64,000 nucleotides of DNA from Apus apus (lineage: Eukaryota > Chordata > Aves > Apodiformes > Apodidae). Every line of letters starts with the position of its first letter. Within the stretch, counting starts at the first letter, position 1. The DNA lies in the NCBI RefSeq assembly GCF_020740795.1, contig NC_067283.1, forward strand, positions 43,761,659 through 43,825,658. The letters run 5' to 3'. The notes beneath the pieces are model-generated. The model was not told the origin of the DNA, ran no database searches, and was given only the letters and a program-made list of their open reading frames with translations. Below, in pieces: positions 59,119 through 64,000 of the stretch. Both the position numbers and the translations under genes were made by a program.

Positions 59119-62100
59119 CTGAAGAAAGAGCACAAAGTTAAACAGTTAAAAAATATATAATCAAACCAGCTTTTATTCAGAACATCAAGGATGGCTACAG
59201 AAGACAATTCTTGTCCTGCAGAAAACCCTGGTGAGGATCAGTGACACACCAGCTGACTGAAGATTCCTGATGGGAGACATCTTAACAGCTCAAATTAAAA
59301 TATGGTTATGATTAAATTTCTTTCCTAAACACAGCTGTAGCCCAGCATTTATCCTGTAGAAAGACACCCATATGGAAAAGAGGGGCAGTCACAATCAAGA
59401 GCCAGCAGCCTTGGGAGTTTATACTCTCCCAGCAGATCCATACCCCACCGCACAGGCTGCTCTGATCTGACCTGGGAAACCTGTGCTCTGAACCACACAG
59501 CAGCAGCAGCCACCACTGCGGTGCTGCTGACCCCAAGAGCTAAGCATTGGAGAAATTTGGTTCTATACACAGATGGTACATAATGCCTCCTGGGCTTTGA
59601 GGATTCTTGCTGGGTGGGTTCTTCCTAACTGTTACCTTTTTTTTTTTTCTTCAGACAGGACAACACAGGTAAGTAACTAGGTAAAATAACTTCTTAACTT
59701 CTAAACACTTAGCCTATCATTTGCTTTTTCTACTCTCCCACTCATCTCTCTTCCATACATCTGGCTTTCTTTTACTAGCCTTTCTGGTACTCATCTTTAA
59801 CACCTTCAAGCTCCTCTTCTCACCATGTCAGCATGTTCTATCACATCCCATCCGTATTTTCCTAAATGTAAAGTATGCAACTGTTAGAAACAGGAGTGAG
59901 AGCTTTCCATCAGGCAAGGAAAACTGCTGTATAGCTCCAATGACTCTAACTAAATTCCTCAGTTCAGTTTTCAGATACAACTGAGAAACCACCAGTTCTA
60001 AGCTGTTCTCTCCAGTGGCTCCAATACTCATCACTATAGCACTCCCAACACACAAAATAACAAGCAGACAACAAAAAAGCTACATTGCAGCAAAAACTGA
60101 AATGAAATTAGGTCTACCTTGTTTCCCTTAAGATAACAGCAAGCTGTCTTGCAGGTGTTTGGGTTTCTAAAAGAGTGCTCATTTCAGTCTCTGCTACATT
60201 CATTGGTTATGCTAAAAATACTGTATCTTCATGAGGAAGGATGTGTCACAAAATCCTGACACTAAGAACTTGCCCAGAAGAGGGTGCTAAGGAGAAATAC
60301 TTCCTTGTGTTTGATTTTCTTAATGAAAAGATACTTCAGTATTTGACACCAGGAAGCAAAGACTCTCCAGAGAGCATCGTCCTGCTTCAGAGTCATTAAT
60401 CTTTGCCTGAGGCTCAGACTCTACCTCCTAGACAATCTCTTTACACAAGTACTTTGCCAAAACTCCTATGAGCAGATCTCACTCTCTTCCCACAGTTAGG
60501 TTGCAGGAAGAAGTGTAATTGTAATTCAAGCATGTATCCTATACACAGAGCATACTTAATGGAAGTAATTTTTCCCACAGAGTCACTTTATCAGATTAAA
60601 AGCTGGTACCCAAAACAAAATGATGCTTAGATACCTCCAGTGAACTAATTGCCAACCTCTCGTCCTCAGCACTCTCAAGAGGGAAGCATTTAGTCCAGTT
60701 TCGATGACAAAAATTAAAAAGCTGTCCAATAAAAATATAATTTCTAAAAGAAAACATGCCTGTGAACTGCTTTCACATCATTCTCTATTGTGCATGTCTG
60801 GGTTATCGTGCACTCCCCAGACTGTACAACACTTGGGTCTGAACTCCTGCTGAGCAATTTAACAAGTTTCTGCACCTTTTGGCTCACATTAGGGCAAGAT
60901 GCCAATCTAAACATTTGTATCTCTCACCAGCCTTGGCATAAGTGTCTGAGACTCTTTTTCTTCCCTCCAGTACTCCAGCACTATCCTCAGCTACCATTAG
61001 GTTCCCTTTTGCCAGTACTGCCCCTACTACGCAAGCCCTGAGCAAACAGCCTGCTGCCCTCTCTGGCATGGTCTGGCTTTGCCTAATTGTGCCAGAGGGA
61101 GCTGGTGTGAAGGCTGAGGATGGCTGGCATGGATGGGGCCTCAGAAACACAGTGGAGCTCTGCCAGCCCTGCAGAGGAGATTTTGTTAACAGGTTTCAGT
61201 GCTCTTCTTCCACTGAAATAATGAGAAGATGGCATTCCCTACTCCTTGTGTTAACCTTGTGAATCCTACCTGGCCTTCATGCAAGGCTAAGTACTGAAGG
61301 AAGTGGTACAAAATACTGAGCTGCTAGAAATGCCCACATGCAACTTGGCACTGATGCAAACCCATGTAATTACATTCATAATTGATTACACATGTAGAAT
61401 GACAACAGCAAAACCAAATCCTTCACAGACCTATGACACTCCCTTTTGATCATTTTAGGTGATTCAGATAATCAATCCCAAATAAAGAAAAATAAGTGAA
61501 AAAACCTGTTAGACCTGGATCCAGTAAGAATTTGTTCTGTACTTGTTTCATACAGCACTCCCCTATACCAACACTGGCTTATACCAGACTGAAGTCAGTT
61601 TAAGGGCCATTTAACACTGACATTTAAATATATCTGTTAGGGAACAATGTGTAAATAATTTTGCTTAGAATCACTGCAGTCTGAATTTTTTGTTGTTGTT
61701 GTTTCTATATTTTCCTGCAGTGGAATGATTCAGCAGATACAAATAATTATTTTTATCTTTTTTTTTCCCCCATACAAAAAGAGAACAGTTTGAGATCTCA
61801 TCAATGTTATGATTAAAACATTTATGAGTGTGTTACCTAAATGGAAGTGGGAAGAGGAAATAAGCAGAGGCCACATTTTTCCATCTCACCCACACGTGAG
61901 TACATACACAAACACTCAACACACCCCCACATCCATCTGCCTTACACCAAATAGGAGGTAAACACTCCTCCACCTTCCCAGCTATCTGAACAAGTACTCA
62001 CTAGTCAAAGTCAGAGATAAAATCTGGCAGTGTTGTATTTCCCTCCTGTGTCTGCTGAGGTGTGTCTTTCTCCTATTGTCTACCCTTGGTTAATACTACT

Positions 62101-64000
62101 ACTGTTTTAACTTCCAGTTGTTGGCAAATTTTCCTCTTAAAATTCTGCTTTCATCTTTACTGAAAAATAAATTCTGCTCTACTCCTGTATTTATAGCAAA
62201 ATAGGTAGTACTGAACTAAAATACAATTATCCAGGCAATTGCACCTAGTTTACCAATTAATTTTTTTTGGAGAACTTTCTAAAAATGTATCCAACAACTA
62301 TCAAAGCCATCAGCTTAGTCATGGCTAAAATTATATGCAATGCCTGAAACAGTCTGAAACGAAATAGTCTGTCTTTAAACCGAGGACTGCAAAAGCACAT
62401 GCAGTACATACCTTATGGTTTAAGTCACTAAGATCTATGCTATTGCTTTTTGGTTTTCTTTTTAAAACACAGATACAGCCCTAGACTCAGGAAACCCCAA
62501 GTCAAAAACCACAGAGACTGTGAAAACATTTGGGGAGATATCACCTTATAGCTGCAGTAATTTTATTTCTCTCTAGGCATTCATTGGAAACAGAACACCA
62601 AGTCAGAAAGACCTTTGAACTAAGCCAGTATGACAATTTTTTTAAATACCTGTATTTTTTTCTAAAAAGTAAAAGCTACATGTGGAGGCTGCCACAGCAG
62701 CTAACTTAACAGTGAGGAATGACACAAAAGTGCACCCTTTCAGGAATATGACAAACTTACTGGAACGTTCCTTCTGAACAGAATCTTATCAGCACTAAAA
62801 CTGATAAAACAAGAGCCGTAAGAAGTTAAAAAATACCAATGAAACTTCACTGAATAGTACTTGTTATCGCACATCTGTTATTAATTCATTTTTGTTGCCA
62901 ATTACTAAAAAGCTCTCTCACTTAAGTACTAGAGACTTGCTTTGCTTGGTTTTAATCAGAGTGCATGAAGCTACAGACAGCAAGAAACCAACATACTTCC
63001 TCACACATGTCCCATGAATTTGTCCACTTTGCAGAATTCATTCAACACTTTTACTGATCTTGCCTTCTGGGACAATTCAAAGTTTTCCTTTACACTGTTA
63101 CAAAACCAAGTAGACCAGAAGGACCTGCAATTCCCACAGTAACTAGTAGGTAGCCAGCAACTGTGTGTATGTGACTAACATACTCTTATCAAATGTTACT
63201 GAGTTGATTTACGAAATCATTCCAGCTTCTTCCATGACTGTTTTTCTCCCTCCCCCTTCCTTTCCAGCTATTTCCTACTATGTTTTCCTTCTCTTCACAC
63301 CTGTTTTCCCTGAAATATCATTCTCTCTAGACCTACTTTTTCTACCACTCCTCCTACTCCCATAATCTCGTTTACTGTTACAATGCAGACACTGGAGAAA
63401 GGAGGAACAGATTAACATTATTAGCCACCACCTGATATTAGTAATATGGACAGCCTTCTTATTTGGAGTTAATATCCTTGGGAGAAGTAGACAATGGAAT
63501 GGAAGGAAAAGGGACTGTTATGCTGTGTGCGCTTCTCTCATTTAGCTCAGTCACCATCTTTGCAACCTGCTACTGGCTGCAAGCAAAGCTCTCTCTCTCT
63601 TAGTCCACGCTAAGCACTAGGAGAGCAAGCATTTTGTTTGGTATTCTACTTGTTCTTCAGCATCCTGCCTGCAGCAAGGGGAACATCCTTGTTTCATCAT
63701 GCTCCAGCTGGAGATCACTCCTGGATGAGCAGGTCAGCCCTCCACTGCTGCTCAAGACTTGAGGCAGAAAGACACTATGAAGGAAAGCTGATTCTCTAGT
63801 GCTCAGGCCCTCAACAGCAGGAAAAAGATCATTTAATTGTCCCTGCAGAAGATCCTTATTTTGCAACTCAGAGTGTTCCAAGCTACTGGGTCAGTCAGCA
63901 CACTGAGCAAGGCAGAGCTAAAGCCAGTACCTTGGCTCACCGATGGAGACTGCAAGCTCACAGCCAGAAGACAAACTAGCACAGCCCTCAGCAGGAACAT
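59119..64000 (-). other. ZNRF2: ZNRF2 intron, continuing off the window
   Basis: About 4.9 kb upstream of the RING exon on the - strand. I searched for the preceding exon, which encodes the zinc finger with CPVC and HLVMC blocks, and did not find it. The stretch is AT-rich with no recognised transposon or supported exon. Confidence 0.7.

Noticed and set aside
59625-59670. Micro-exon-like pattern on the + strand: T-rich tract, cttcag, 14 nt, then gtaagt
   Set aside because: It is antisense to ZNRF2 with no + strand gene nearby. A T-run next to an AG and a GT motif is common by chance.
59119-64000. Search for the upstream ZNRF2 zinc-finger exon
   Set aside because: I looked on the - strand for the CPVC and HLVMC blocks and found nothing convincing. 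The exon is presumably beyond 64000.
1-64000. CRISPR array, prokaryotic operon, viral integration or tRNA gene
   Set aside because: Nothing of these kinds is visible. The gene structure is fully vertebrate, and the repeats are CR1 tails, simple repeats and small local duplications.

Overview
The window reads as vertebrate, almost certainly bird, nuclear DNA. The genes are intron-rich and compact, and the only interspersed repeats I recognise are CR1 LINE 3' ends, the typical bird retrotransposon, with tails close to ATTCTGTGAT. The spliced proteins match vertebrate orthologues closely. The species cannot be fixed from sequence alone. The gene order GGCT - NOD1 - ZNRF2 is that of human 7p14.3, seen here with GGCT and NOD1 on the + strand and ZNRF2 converging on the - strand.

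Layout. 1-6440 is gene-free sequence with two CR1 tails. 6440-7230 is a CpG island with a full CRE palindrome. It starts GGCT (gamma-glutamylcyclotransferase), whose four coding exons (6868-15455) give a 190-residue protein, with a poly(A) signal at 15697. After a gap of about 1.1 kb, a second CpG island (about 16820-17880) carries the probable non-coding first exon and promoter of NOD1. A long 5'-UTR intron follows. Eleven coding exons (24331-42979) then encode a complete 951-residue NOD1: CARD, NACHT ATPase, winged-helix region and a leucine-rich repeat tail built from seven exons of exactly 84 nt. The NOD1 3' UTR probably runs to a poly(A) signal near 45780. 45800-51000 is the gap between the two convergent genes. 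51000-64000 holds the 3' part of ZNRF2 on the - strand: two coding exons with the C-terminal RING domain, joined by a non-canonical GC-AG intron, plus a likely separate 5.9-kb 3'-UTR exon. The upstream exons of ZNRF2 lie beyond the right edge.

How the genes relate. NOD1 is a cytosolic sensor of peptidoglycan fragments (gamma-D-glutamyl-meso-DAP) that signals through RIPK2 to NF-kB. GGCT releases 5-oxoproline from gamma-glutamyl amino acids in glutathione turnover. ZNRF2 is a membrane-associated E3 ubiquitin ligase. They are neighbours by conserved synteny, and nothing in the sequence makes them a functional cluster.

I found no new multi-gene system, CRISPR array, virus or tRNA gene. The observations most worth a second look are the GC-AG intron and split 3' UTR of ZNRF2, the upstream ORFs over the NOD1 start, a G-quadruplex motif next to a NOD1 LRR exon, two perfect hairpins in non-coding DNA, and the uniform orientation of all CR1 copies.
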